Shown: positions 1 through 6,286 of the stretch, in pieces | How the letters are laid out: every line of letters starts with the position of its first letter | How positions within the stretch are numbered: position 1 is the first letter of the stretch | From: Actinomycetota bacterium | GTDB lineage: Bacteria; Actinomycetota; Geothermincolia; Fen-727; JAQURN01 | Direction: 5' to 3' | DNA: 7,948 nucleotides | Assembly (NCBI GenBank): GCA_028715585.1 | Contig: JAQURN010000051.1 | Span: forward strand, 1-7,948 | Notes under the pieces: model-generated | Databases searched by the model: none | The model's input: only the letters and a program-made list of their open reading frames with translations | Told to the model about the DNA's origin: nothing | Position numbers and translations under genes: made by a program

Positions 1-1556
1 ACAAATGCCGTTTTGCGGCCATGGGAAGTTGTTTTTACCGCAGAGCCCTCAAGCGCGCCAGGTGCTCGCAAATCATAGTTGTAAATCATTCCCTTCTCCT
101 TAGCGGGGTACCTATTCCCTTCGATACCGTTGTGATTGATGAAGCCCACACGCTCGAGGATGTGGCTACCGAGCATTTCACACAAGAATTTTCTTACCGA
201 GATATGCGCCATTTTTTGTCCTCCCTTTATTCTCCCCTTGACGGAGAGGAACTTCTTGGTGATGTCAATTCCAGGGTTTATGACAAGCCCGATTCGGGTA
301 AAAAGAGAGCTATCCTTTCGGGAATCGAGGAATGCACCGAGGAGGTGGAAATTTGCCTCGAGAAGGGCGAGGAGTTTTTTCTTTGCCTCTCTTCCCTTTT
401 TCATGGAGACGAAGAGGGCATTTTCGACCTTAGATTTTCGAAAGGCGTAATGGAAACCCTTCAGTATGAAGAGTTGAAGGAGAAAGGGAGGAGGCTTCTT
501 GAAAACCTGGAGAAGCTTGTTTTTTTGCTCTCGAGAACATCAGGAAGTGAGGGTGAGGAGGGCATCGCCTCTTTTGGGATGGAAGACCTCACAGAGAACC
601 TGGCAGGAAAGGCGTCTCGGCTGCGAGAGCTTATAGAAACGCTTGAAGTCTGGCTGGACGGCGGGGGAGAAGAAATGGTCAAGTATGCTACCGTTGCGGG
701 GCGCAAGCATTTCGAGCGGCAGGCGCTCTTGCTTTCGCCGGTGGATGTCGCGGACGCTCTGGACGAGCTCCTCTTCAACCAGTTTCGCGCTGTCCTGCTC
801 ACGAGTGGAACGCTTGCGGTTGGCGATTCCTTTAGCTTTTTTTCTTCGCGCATTGGGCTTGACCGCGTATCGCGCAATGCGCGAATGCTAATTCTTGAAA
901 GTTCTTTTGATTTTCAAAGCCAGATGCAGATACTCATAGTCCAGGACATGCCAGAGCCCAATTCCCCCGACTACGCTGGCAGCCTCTCCATTGCGTTGAA
1001 GAAGATGATTCTCGCCTCGCAAGGAGGGGTCCTTTCGCTTTTCACAAACCGAAAATTGATGCAGAGCATTTACGAGGAATTAGTTTGTGAGTTGGAAAGG
1101 GAAGGCTTGCCACTTCTATGCCAGCAGGCTGCGTTTTCACGCAGGAGGACCGCCGAGGAATTTATCCAGGACGAAAAAGCAAGCCTGTTTGGAACCTCCA
1201 GTTTCTGGGAGGGGGTGGACGCCAGGGGTTCTACACTTAGAGTATTGGCAGTGACGAGAATACCATTTGAAAGTCCAGGGAGACCTGTTTTCGAGGCGCG
1301 GTGTGAGCGGCTAAGAAGCGAAGGAATCTCCGACTTCAGCGGGCTCAGCTTGCCTCTTGCTGCCTTGAGATTGAAGCAAGGAGTTGGCAGGTTGATTCGC
1401 TCTAAGGAAGACAGGGGACAGGTGGTAATTCTTGACAGCAGAATAAGCACGCGACCTTACGGACGAATCCTTTTGAAGTCTCTGCCCGACGCCCAAATCA
1501 AGAGGGTGTCACTTGGTGAAATTTCCGAGGCGATCGAACGCTTCGCGAATACCTAG
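1..1556 (+). CDS. dinG: DinG/XPD-family ATP-dependent DNA helicase (5'-truncated, C-terminal part)
   Basis: This is the C-terminal part of a superfamily 2 helicase of the DinG/XPD type, an Fe-S-containing ATP-driven enzyme that unwinds DNA, with a repair or replication-associated role in known members. The reading frame is open to the window edge, so the ATG at 21 is not the real start. Codons before it read KCRFAA, and Cys at nt 6-8 plus Cys at nt 30-32, followed by FYRRA and VVNHSLLL, match the end of the Fe-S cysteine cluster of this family. Counting from the ATG at 21: DEAH (Walker B) at residues 40-43, TSGTL (motif III, usually TSATL) at 261-265, a motif IV-like stretch with LFTNRKLM, SFWEGVD (motif V) near 394-400, and QGVGRLIRS (motif VI) at 453-461. 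Walker A and the first cysteines lie upstream, outside the window. The TAG stop overlaps the stop of the opposing gene. Family assignment is firm; the dinG symbol rests on bacterial context. Confidence 0.93.
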   Translation, partial: KCRFAAMGSCFYRRALKRARCSQIIVVNHSLLLSGVPIPFDTVVIDEAHTLEDVATEHFTQEFSYRDMRHFLSSLYSPLDGEELLGDVNSRVYDKPDSGKKRAILSGIEECTEEVEICLEKGEEFFLCLSSLFHGDEEGIFDLRFSKGVMETLQYEELKEKGRRLLENLEKLVFLLSRTSGSEGEEGIASFGMEDLTENLAGKASRLRELIETLEVWLDGGGEEMVKYATVAGRKHFERQALLLSPVDVADALDELLFNQFRAVLLTSGTLAVGDSFSFFSSRIGLDRVSRNARMLILESSFDFQSQMQILIVQDMPEPNSPDYAGSLSIALKKMILASQGGVLSLFTNRKLMQSIYEELVCELEREGLPLLCQQAAFSRRRTAEEFIQDEKASLFGTSSFWEGVDARGSTLRVLAVTRIPFESPGRPVFEARCERLRSEGISDFSGLSLPLAALRLKQGVGRLIRSKEDRGQVVILDSRISTRPYGRILLKSLPDAQIKRVSLGEISEAIERFANT

Positions 1557-2530
1557 TCAACTATCTCCACGCGAACTTTGCGCTTCCCGTAACTTCTCAC
1601 TTCTTCCAGAGTGTCAAAGCAAAGGTCTATGCGGTTTCCTTTGATTGCCGATCCTGTATCGGCGGCGATGGCGGAACCATATCCCTCGACATAGAGTCTC
1701 GTCCCGAGAGGAATCACCCTTGGATCGACGGCGACCACCCCCCGTTGTGCCTTCAAGCCAGTCGCGGTTGTATCACTCAAGCCTGGTTCCTGCGGGGAGT
1801 ATCCGGTTGCCACCATGAACAGCACCTTCGCGCTCTCTCTCGGAGGTGGCTGGGGAAGGTTCAACTCGGTGAATTTCGATTTTACCTCGGTTGCTTGTTG
1901 CTGGAGGGTCTGCCTTTGTCCTCCGGCGCCCGCTAGGAGGCTTTCTCGATTTGCCCTCGATTTTTCCAAAGCCCTTTTTCGGCTTTCCATCTCAGATTTT
2001 TTCTCCTCGATTTGTTTTTCCTTTTGCTGGAGGGTGGAAACCAGAGTCTCGAGTTTCCCTCTCTCCCGCCTGGCTTCAGCCAGCAGGCGAGAGTCATCCT
2101 GGGTAACCTTTTCTATCATCTCGGCTCCAGCCAGAAAGTCGGATATGTCGTCGGAGATGAGCAGAAGCTCGAGCTTGCTGGTGCGTCCGTTGATATAGAT
2201 TTTGCGCAGCCGCGAGAGGAGTGCTTTTTTCTTTCTGCTCACCACCTGTTGCTTCTTTTTAATCTCAGCTTGGATTTCGGCTATGCGGCTGGCAATGTTT
2301 TGGGATTCTTCCTCTAAGCTTCCGATGCGCTCCTCGAGCGAGTTGATTTCCTGGTCGAAGTTGACCAGTTTTAAGAGGTCATCCTTCTTGCTCGAATTCG
2401 TTTTTTCCCCTGACGGCGAGGGCGCAGCCCCGCTTATTGGCGCCAAAAGGGAAAGCGACAAGAGCAAAATTGCTGAAATCAAGCCTATCCGCGCCAACAC
2501 TTTCTTCATCATTGTGTATTTCATAGCCAT
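1553..2530 (-). CDS. Secreted coiled-coil (PcsB/CwlO-like) protein with C-terminal 3D domain
   Basis: This is a predicted exported cell-wall protein of 325 residues. Residues about 8-36 form a signal peptide: KK, a long Leu/Ile-rich core, then a small-residue region (ISGAA). Residues about 52-110 and 140-230 are charged heptad-like coiled coil. Between them IYINGRTSKLELLLISDD resembles the conserved segment of PcsB/CwlO N-terminal domains. Residues about 236-325 are a 3D domain, the double-psi beta-barrel fold related to MltA: ATGYSP, VAVDPRVIPLGTRLYVEGYG, then AADTGSAIKGNRIDLCFD. The three signature aspartates are D269, D291 and D302. By family, the 3D domain suggests peptidoglycan-cleaving (lytic transglycosylase-like) activity, while the coiled coil in PcsB/CwlO relatives contacts membrane regulators such as FtsEX; both roles are inferred here. 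The start is uncertain: ATG at 2530 lacks a strong Shine-Dalgarno, and ATGs at 2524, 2512 and 2509 also precede the signal peptide. A near-consensus promoter lies just upstream. Confidence 0.88.
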   Translation of the reverse strand: MAMKYTMMKKVLARIGLISAILLLSLSLLAPISGAAPSPSGEKTNSSKKDDLLKLVNFDQEINSLEERIGSLEEESQNIASRIAEIQAEIKKKQQVVSRKKKALLSRLRKIYINGRTSKLELLLISDDISDFLAGAEMIEKVTQDDSRLLAEARRERGKLETLVSTLQQKEKQIEEKKSEMESRKRALEKSRANRESLLAGAGGQRQTLQQQATEVKSKFTELNLPQPPPRESAKVLFMVATGYSPQEPGLSDTTATGLKAQRGVVAVDPRVIPLGTRLYVEGYGSAIAADTGSAIKGNRIDLCFDTLEEVRSYGKRKVRVEIVD

Positions 2531-2571
2531 TTGCGCGACCCCATGCTCACTTTTTCCGTCGCAAGTGCTTG

Positions 2572-2601
2572 ATTATAGAGTAAGTCCAACCTTGATATCA
2601 A
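2572..2601 (-). promoter_or_regulatory. Near-consensus sigma70-type promoter for the 3D-domain gene
   Basis: Read on the minus strand, TTGATA (2601-2596) is followed by an 18-bp spacer and a perfect TATAAT (2577-2572). The expected transcription start near 2565 gives a leader of about 35 nt before the ATG at 2530. The -35 box lies within a perfect 12-bp palindrome. The match is strong; activity is inferred. Confidence 0.7.
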
Positions 2602-2602
2602 G
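2591..2602. promoter_or_regulatory. 12-bp perfect palindrome over the -35 box (possible operator)
   Basis: CTTGATATCAAG equals its own reverse complement. It covers the whole -35 hexamer of the minus-strand promoter, which is where a repressor dimer would block RNA polymerase. No regulator gene is adjacent, so the binding protein, if any, is unknown, and a chance palindrome is possible. Confidence 0.35.
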
Positions 2603-2609
2603 CGCGCGG

Positions 2610-2627
2610 CTATTGCGGAAGCAATAG
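2610..2627. repeat. 7-bp inverted repeat between the divergent promoters
   Basis: CTATTGC and GCAATAG are perfect inverted copies separated by GGAA. The dyad sits between the -35 box of the 3D gene (2596-2601) and a candidate -35 for the HEAT-like gene (2637-2642). It could be a shared regulator site. It has no T-run and lies outside both predicted transcripts, so a terminator is unlikely. Confidence 0.35.
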
Positions 2628-2636
2628 AAGCAAATT

Positions 2637-2666
2637 TTGACTCGTGTTCAAATCAGACTCTAAACT
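2637..2666 (+). promoter_or_regulatory. Candidate promoter for the HEAT-like gene
   Basis: TTGACT (2637-2642) is followed by an 18-bp spacer and TAAACT (2661-2666), which matches 4 of 6 consensus -10 positions. The predicted start near 2673 would leave a leader of about 35 nt. The -35 is good and the -10 mediocre, so the call is tentative. Confidence 0.4.
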
Positions 2667-2694
2667 GGTGGGGGCTTGCCCATGGAGAAAATCT

Positions 2695-2700
2695 AGGAGG
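2695..2700 (+). promoter_or_regulatory. Ribosome binding site fixing the GTG start at 2709
   Basis: A full AGGAGG Shine-Dalgarno lies 8 nt before GTG at 2709. It decides in favour of the 2709 frame over the overlapping open frame that runs from 2644. Confidence 0.75.
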
Positions 2701-2708
2701 GTTTCAAA

Positions 2709-3386
2709 GTGGAAAGTTCTTCTGGGGAAAGGAAGAACCAAAAAAGGGAGCAGCGGTGGAAGGGGGATATTCGCACGCTTTCCAAGCTTCTCGAAATTCC
2801 TGTTGAAGAGCAAAAGGCTGCTGTCCAGGCTATTGCGAAAAAAGGGGGTAAATCATCCGAAACACTGTTGTGTCGTGTGCTGGACCACAGGAAAGAAGTG
2901 AATCCTGAAGTCCGAGCCGAAGCTCTCGAGGCTTTGGAGTTTGTTATCGAAGCAAAGGATTATATCGAGCTGCTCGAGCGCTATATCAGCGGGGAAAACC
3001 CCAAAGTGCAAAGAGTTGCCCGTAGAAATCTCGCTCGCCTCGATTCATCGGGTTTTCCTTCAAAACTTCTCGCCAGAGAGTGCGCAGACCAGCAGGCAAT
3101 CAAGATATATGGCGCCTCCCACACCCCAGGAGCTGATATTTTTCTCGAGAGATTCATTATTGGGGCTATCGAGAGGGGAGATGTAACCCATCCTCGGAAG
3201 TGGGGGAGGATTTATGTTTCCGTTCGGTCTCTTGGGAAGATGGAAAGTCCAGAGGCTCCACGAATCATGAAAATAATCCTGGATGAAATTGAGTCCATCC
3301 ATCCTTCCGATGACCTTGCGAAAAAGAGGCTCGAGATGATTGGGCGCGCCGCGGGGGATATTCTTTCAAAGACTTTAAAATTTTGA
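2709..3386 (+). CDS. HEAT-repeat-like helical protein of unknown function
   Basis: I do not recognise a specific family. The 225-residue product is soluble, with no signal peptide or membrane segment. Its first 20 residues are highly charged and probably disordered. Residues about 21-112 read as paired amphipathic helices: helices near 33-60, then NPEVRAEALEAL at 65-76 and NPKVQRVARRNLARL at 97-111. The repeated N-P-x-V-(R/Q)-x-x-A-x-x-x-L pattern is typical of HEAT or Armadillo-type scaffolds. The second half (residues 113-225) contains a less typical segment with Cys125 and a GASHTPGAD stretch, then more helices. The GTG start is supported by a perfect AGGAGG. The gene is divergent from the 3D-domain gene and lies 122 bp before the L,D-transpeptidase. 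A scaffold or protein-binding role is inferred only from the repeats. Good start signals and the contrast with shadow frames support it being a real gene. Confidence 0.75.
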   Translation: MESSSGERKNQKREQRWKGDIRTLSKLLEIPVEEQKAAVQAIAKKGGKSSETLLCRVLDHRKEVNPEVRAEALEALEFVIEAKDYIELLERYISGENPKVQRVARRNLARLDSSGFPSKLLARECADQQAIKIYGASHTPGADIFLERFIIGAIERGDVTHPRKWGRIYVSVRSLGKMESPEAPRIMKIILDEIESIHPSDDLAKKRLEMIGRAAGDILSKTLKF

Positions 3387-3452
3387 AAAGTTGAGAATGC
3401 TTAACCACCCACATTCAACCTGAAATATTTTCGTCTTTTTGCGGGAAGTTCG

Positions 3453-3461
3453 TGCTATATT
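3453..3461 (+). promoter_or_regulatory. Extended -10 promoter candidate for the L,D-transpeptidase
   Basis: TGCTATATT is an extended -10 element (TGn plus TATATT, 5 of 6 matches to TATAAT). No good -35 is found 16-18 bp upstream, as expected for this promoter class. Transcription would start near 3468, about 40 nt before the ATG at 3509. The surrounding 3387-3508 gap holds nothing else that I can support. Confidence 0.4.
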
Positions 3462-3508
3462 TTTGCCATTAGCGGTTTGGGTCTAGTTTGCATTGCCGAG
3501 GTTGAGCG

Positions 3509-4636
3509 ATGGCATTTCCTGTCTCTAAAAAAAGGCTTTATCGGATTGCCGATAGGGAACTACCCCAACTCGTACTTTTCATTGGCGCCATTTTTCTTCT
3601 TGCCTTTTTAGTGGGCATATTCTCTTTCCTTTCTGTTCAGGAAGTGCTGGCGTCTGGCACCTTCCCTCCCGGCGTGAGGATTTCAGGGGTGGATGTTTCG
3701 GGCCTTACCGAGGGCGAGGCGGTTGCCAGGTGCAAGGCGGAACTTGCCCGGGTTGAAAGCAAGCCTCTCACTTTGCGGGTTGACGATGAGGAGTATCCCA
3801 TTCCGCCTGAGCAACTATCCATCAAGATTGATTACGAGGAAATGGTTCGCAGGGCATACAACGAGGCATGGAGCGTGAATGTTTTCGAGAGGATGGGCAG
3901 AAGGTTTCTCAACAGGCACAAGCAGATAAACATCTCGCTCATGACTTCTAACAGCGACGAGGCGGTCTCGGTATTTCTCCAGCAGGCTTTGAGCTCGATA
4001 AACCGATCTCCTCAGGATGCCTACATAGATGTAACGAGCGGCGTGCCGGTTATCGTGGCGGCAAAAGAGGGAAGAAACGCAGATTATAATCAGCTATATG
4101 CCGATACGAAAAGGGCTCTTGCGACCCCCGAGAGGGTTGTGAATGTCAAGGTAGAAAGAACGCCGCCCGCCATGACCGACGAGGTTTTTGGAAGGTTCAT
4201 CCTCGTCAATCTCGCTGCTCACAAGTTGAGCCTTTACGACAGGGAACAATTGGTTCGTGAATTTCCGATAGCCTGTGGCTCTAACGGGCATCCCTCCCCC
4301 CCTGGGATCTGGAAAATAGCCTCCAAGCAAAAAAATCCTGTTTGGCGTAATCCTGGCACTGAGTGGGCGAAGGGAATGCCAGCATATTACCCGCCTGGAC
4401 TGAACAATCCCCTAGGAACGAGAGCGCTTCGCTTGAACGCGAGCGCTGTGGCGATTCACGGCACCACCGCGACATGGTCTATAGGTCGGTCGGTTTCCCA
4501 CGGTTGCATCAGGATGCGCATGCCGGATGTCGAGCTTCTCTTTGATATGGTTGAGGTGAACACGCCTGTATATGTCATAAGCGCCAGTGGTAACCCTGGT
4601 TTTGATGTTACCAAAAAGCCGTTCTGGCAGAAATAA
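3509..4636 (+). CDS. Membrane-anchored L,D-transpeptidase (YkuD domain) with PG_binding_4-like N-terminus
   Basis: The product is predicted to crosslink peptidoglycan stem peptides outside the membrane by L,D-transpeptidation. Residues 20-42 are one strongly hydrophobic helix after a basic N-terminus, giving a signal anchor with the rest outside. Residues about 52-140 (FPPGVRISGVDVSGLTEGEA) match the start of the PG_binding_4 type domain found in VanW-like proteins and Ldt enzymes of Gram-positives. Residues about 228-357 are the YkuD catalytic domain, opening with ILVNLAAHKLSLYD and including PPGIWKI. The active site is complete: His317 in IHGT, and SHGC with His331 and catalytic Cys333, followed by IRM. 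The length of 375 residues fits the two-domain form. The ATG is preceded by GAGG with 7 nt spacing. The gene converges with the GGDEF gene and shares a hairpin at its 3' end. Confidence 0.93.
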   Translation: MAFPVSKKRLYRIADRELPQLVLFIGAIFLLAFLVGIFSFLSVQEVLASGTFPPGVRISGVDVSGLTEGEAVARCKAELARVESKPLTLRVDDEEYPIPPEQLSIKIDYEEMVRRAYNEAWSVNVFERMGRRFLNRHKQINISLMTSNSDEAVSVFLQQALSSINRSPQDAYIDVTSGVPVIVAAKEGRNADYNQLYADTKRALATPERVVNVKVERTPPAMTDEVFGRFILVNLAAHKLSLYDREQLVREFPIACGSNGHPSPPGIWKIASKQKNPVWRNPGTEWAKGMPAYYPPGLNNPLGTRALRLNASAVAIHGTTATWSIGRSVSHGCIRMRMPDVELLFDMVEVNTPVYVISASGNPGFDVTKKPFWQK

Positions 4637-4644
4637 TCGGCTTT
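4613..4644 (-). terminator. Intrinsic terminator of the GGDEF gene (overlaps the end of the transpeptidase gene)
   Basis: Read on the minus strand, AAAGCCG (4644-4638) pairs perfectly with CGGCTTT (4621-4615), and the second arm continues into a run of five T. Inside the loop TTCT and AGAA can form a short extension of the stem. It lies about 40 nt past the GGDEF stop, as expected for its terminator. On the plus strand the same hairpin has only three T, so any effect on the transpeptidase transcript would be weaker. It overlaps the stop codon of the transpeptidase gene. Confidence 0.5.
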
Positions 4645-4681
4645 ACTGGCTTTGGCTCTGATGATTTACAGGGCTCCTGCC

Positions 4682-6034
4682 TCAACTTGAGAGTTTGACG
4701 TTGTTCCCTCCTTCCCCCTTTGCCATTTCAAGTGCTTTATATGCTTTTGAAAGCATATCTGGGTAGCTGCTTGAATTGCTGGGGAAGGTTGAGACTCCAC
4801 CTGAGACGGTGATTCTTCTGCTCGATTTCCCTTCTGGAGTGGGAAACGGATAATTTGCCACCTCCTCCCTTAGCCGGTCTCCAAGGCGCATTGCTCCCAA
4901 CCGGTGAGTTTGAGGGAGGATGACGCCGAATTCGTCCTCTCCTATTCGGGCAATGAAATCGATTCTCCTAGTGTTCTTTTTGAGCAGGTTGGCTATATCC
5001 GCAATGGCGAGGTTCCCGAGCATGTGCCCGCAGGACTGGTTGTATTCATCCAGATGGTCTATGTCGAAAATTATGAGGGACACCACCAGCTTGTATCTCT
5101 CCGCCCGCTCGACTTCATGTGACAGCCGCTCCTCGAACTGTTTACGTTTTGGCATCCCTGTGAGGGAGTCGATGGTTATGTATTTCTCTAGGCTCCTCTC
5201 AAACTCCTTAAACCTGGAAATAATAGAGACATATTTTGCGAAAAGCGATATCGCGGGCAAGTCATTCTCACTGAACTTCCCTCTTTCTTTCGACCACAAG
5301 AGGAGCACGCCGTATTTGTTCCCATCCGACTCTATGGGTACACATGCCCAGGAGCCATCCTTAAGCCCGGGGAGCACTTCTCCATCGGAGACATCGGGCG
5401 AGGATATCACGGCTCTCCCCTCCGTGAAGCTTTTGGAGACGAGACTAGTACCCTCTTTCGGAACGGAAAAGCCGCGATTTAGAGGAAAGTTTTTCCTGGC
5501 GCGCAGGTGCAATTTGTCTGAGCCTTCTCGAGAGGTAAATATCGCTCCCACATCGCATTGCCACAGCGAACAGGCTTCGGTCAGACAGGCGGTGAGTTTT
5601 ACCGCCGTGCTCGATTGGTCGGATATCGGAGAATAGGATTCAAGCAGCCTGGAGAAGCAAAAGAGCACCTCTTCGGGGTTACCTTCTTCCGTTTGGTGGG
5701 AGGGAGGGATATTGGCTGTTATATCCTCTGCCGTTTTTCTGTCGATTAAGCTGGAGTCGGATTTGGCGGCAAAGTTGTATATGTCTTCGGGGATTCTATC
5801 CTTACCCAGGTAGATTATAAGATTGGGCTTGATTTTGCCCTCGATTTCCGAGATCTCTTTGCAAGTTTCTATTCCATTGTCTGAAAGCCATGATCCGAGG
5901 CTGGCCTCTTTTCCCAAGATGGCACAACTTATCCCGATTGACTCCTTTTCGTAAATTCTTTCCAATAGCGGGAGGTCTGTTCTATCAGGATTGATTATTA
6001 TTGCGCTTATCTTTTTTGACTTTTTTTCTAGCAT
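4682..6034 (-). CDS. GAF-GGDEF protein, atypical diguanylate cyclase (GEDEF)
   Basis: This is a cytoplasmic signalling protein of 450 residues. Residues 1-110 form an alpha/beta-looking domain that I cannot assign (AIIINPDRTD, then NLIIYLGKD). Residues about 138-275 look like a GAF sensor domain (LTEACSLWQCDVGAIF, then SWACVPIESDGNKYGVLLLWS). Residues about 280-448 are a GGDEF domain, which in active members makes c-di-GMP from two GTP. Seen here: DSLTGMPKRKQF at 289-300, the metal-site segment FDID at 323-326, N332, GH at 336-337, and the signature as GEDEF at 365-369. An RxxD inhibitory site (R356, D359) sits exactly five residues before the signature. Several usual residues differ: K297 for the common Asn in LPNR, D329 for Lys, Q333 for Asp, N341 for Asp, and GGNN for GRN at the end. 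Activity is therefore uncertain. No EAL or HD-GYP domain is present. The ATG is the only plausible start; its Shine-Dalgarno is weak. Confidence 0.9.
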   Translation of the reverse strand: MLEKKSKKISAIIINPDRTDLPLLERIYEKESIGISCAILGKEASLGSWLSDNGIETCKEISEIEGKIKPNLIIYLGKDRIPEDIYNFAAKSDSSLIDRKTAEDITANIPPSHQTEEGNPEEVLFCFSRLLESYSPISDQSSTAVKLTACLTEACSLWQCDVGAIFTSREGSDKLHLRARKNFPLNRGFSVPKEGTSLVSKSFTEGRAVISSPDVSDGEVLPGLKDGSWACVPIESDGNKYGVLLLWSKERGKFSENDLPAISLFAKYVSIISRFKEFERSLEKYITIDSLTGMPKRKQFEERLSHEVERAERYKLVVSLIIFDIDHLDEYNQSCGHMLGNLAIADIANLLKKNTRRIDFIARIGEDEFGVILPQTHRLGAMRLGDRLREEVANYPFPTPEGKSSRRITVSGGVSTFPSNSSSYPDMLSKAYKALEMAKGEGGNNVKLSS

Positions 6035-6093
6035 TTCAAACTGTGCTTTCTAGTCCCCGACAGAATAATTTTATAAAAAGTTCTCTTTGCCCC

Positions 6094-6122
6094 TTGACTC
6101 AGAGGTTCTGATTCAATAGATT
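6094..6122 (+). promoter_or_regulatory. Candidate promoter upstream of the structured leader and adenine deaminase
   Basis: TTGACT (6094-6099) is followed by a 17-bp spacer and TAGATT (6117-6122), matching 5 of 6 and 4 of 6 consensus positions. The predicted start, near 6129, falls directly at the left arm of the inverted repeat. That placement makes the pair more convincing than either part alone, but it remains a by-eye match. Confidence 0.45.
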
Positions 6123-6129
6123 TTCTTTG

Positions 6130-6195
6130 CCTCCAGGGAGTATCAAAAGGAAAACGCCGGCTCGTTCGGACGGACCCCGAAGATTTCCCTGGAGG
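6130..6195 (+). ncRNA. Putative structured leader or attenuator upstream of adenine deaminase
   Basis: CCTCCAGGGA (6130-6139) and TCCCTGGAGG (6186-6195) are perfect 10-bp inverted copies enclosing 46 nt. Inside, TTCGG (6165-6169) pairs with CCGAA (6177-6181) around a 7-nt loop. The right arm is followed by TATTTTTG, so the element resembles a large terminator or a ligand-binding leader whose closing stem abuts a U-tract. It ends about 150 nt before the adenine deaminase start. I recognise no known riboswitch consensus; purine riboswitch core motifs are not visible. A chance repeat, a protein-binding DNA dyad or a small miniature inverted-repeat element are alternatives. Confidence 0.4.
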
Positions 6196-6280
6196 TATTT
6201 TTGTTCCCTTTCGTCTCTCGGGCTCCAAGTATTTTAGGATACATGATTTTTGGCTTTCCTCAAAGAGCTCTCCTAGGCGA

Positions 6281-6286
6281 TATAAT
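6281..6286 (+). promoter_or_regulatory. Perfect -10 hexamer proximal to adenine deaminase
   Basis: TATAAT at 6281-6286 would start transcription near 6293, about 50 nt before the gene. No good -35 is seen at 16-18 bp; the sequence there is pyrimidine-rich. It could be a second promoter that bypasses the upstream inverted repeat. Confidence 0.35.

Noticed and set aside
2644..2901. Plus-strand open frame of 85 codons ahead of the HEAT-like gene
   Set aside because: It overlaps the AGGAGG-led gene at 2709 in another frame and has no ribosome binding site of its own.
3390..3419. Imperfect hairpin after the HEAT-like gene, with GTTGA and ATG pairing with CAT and TCAAC
   Set aside because: It has a 2-nt bulge, low G+C, a 12-nt loop and no T-run directly after it, so it does not support a terminator call.
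4920..5636. Plus-strand open frame of 238 codons
   Set aside because: It is antisense to the GGDEF/GAF coding region, which has clear domain motifs. The product is Ser- and Arg-rich without domain features.
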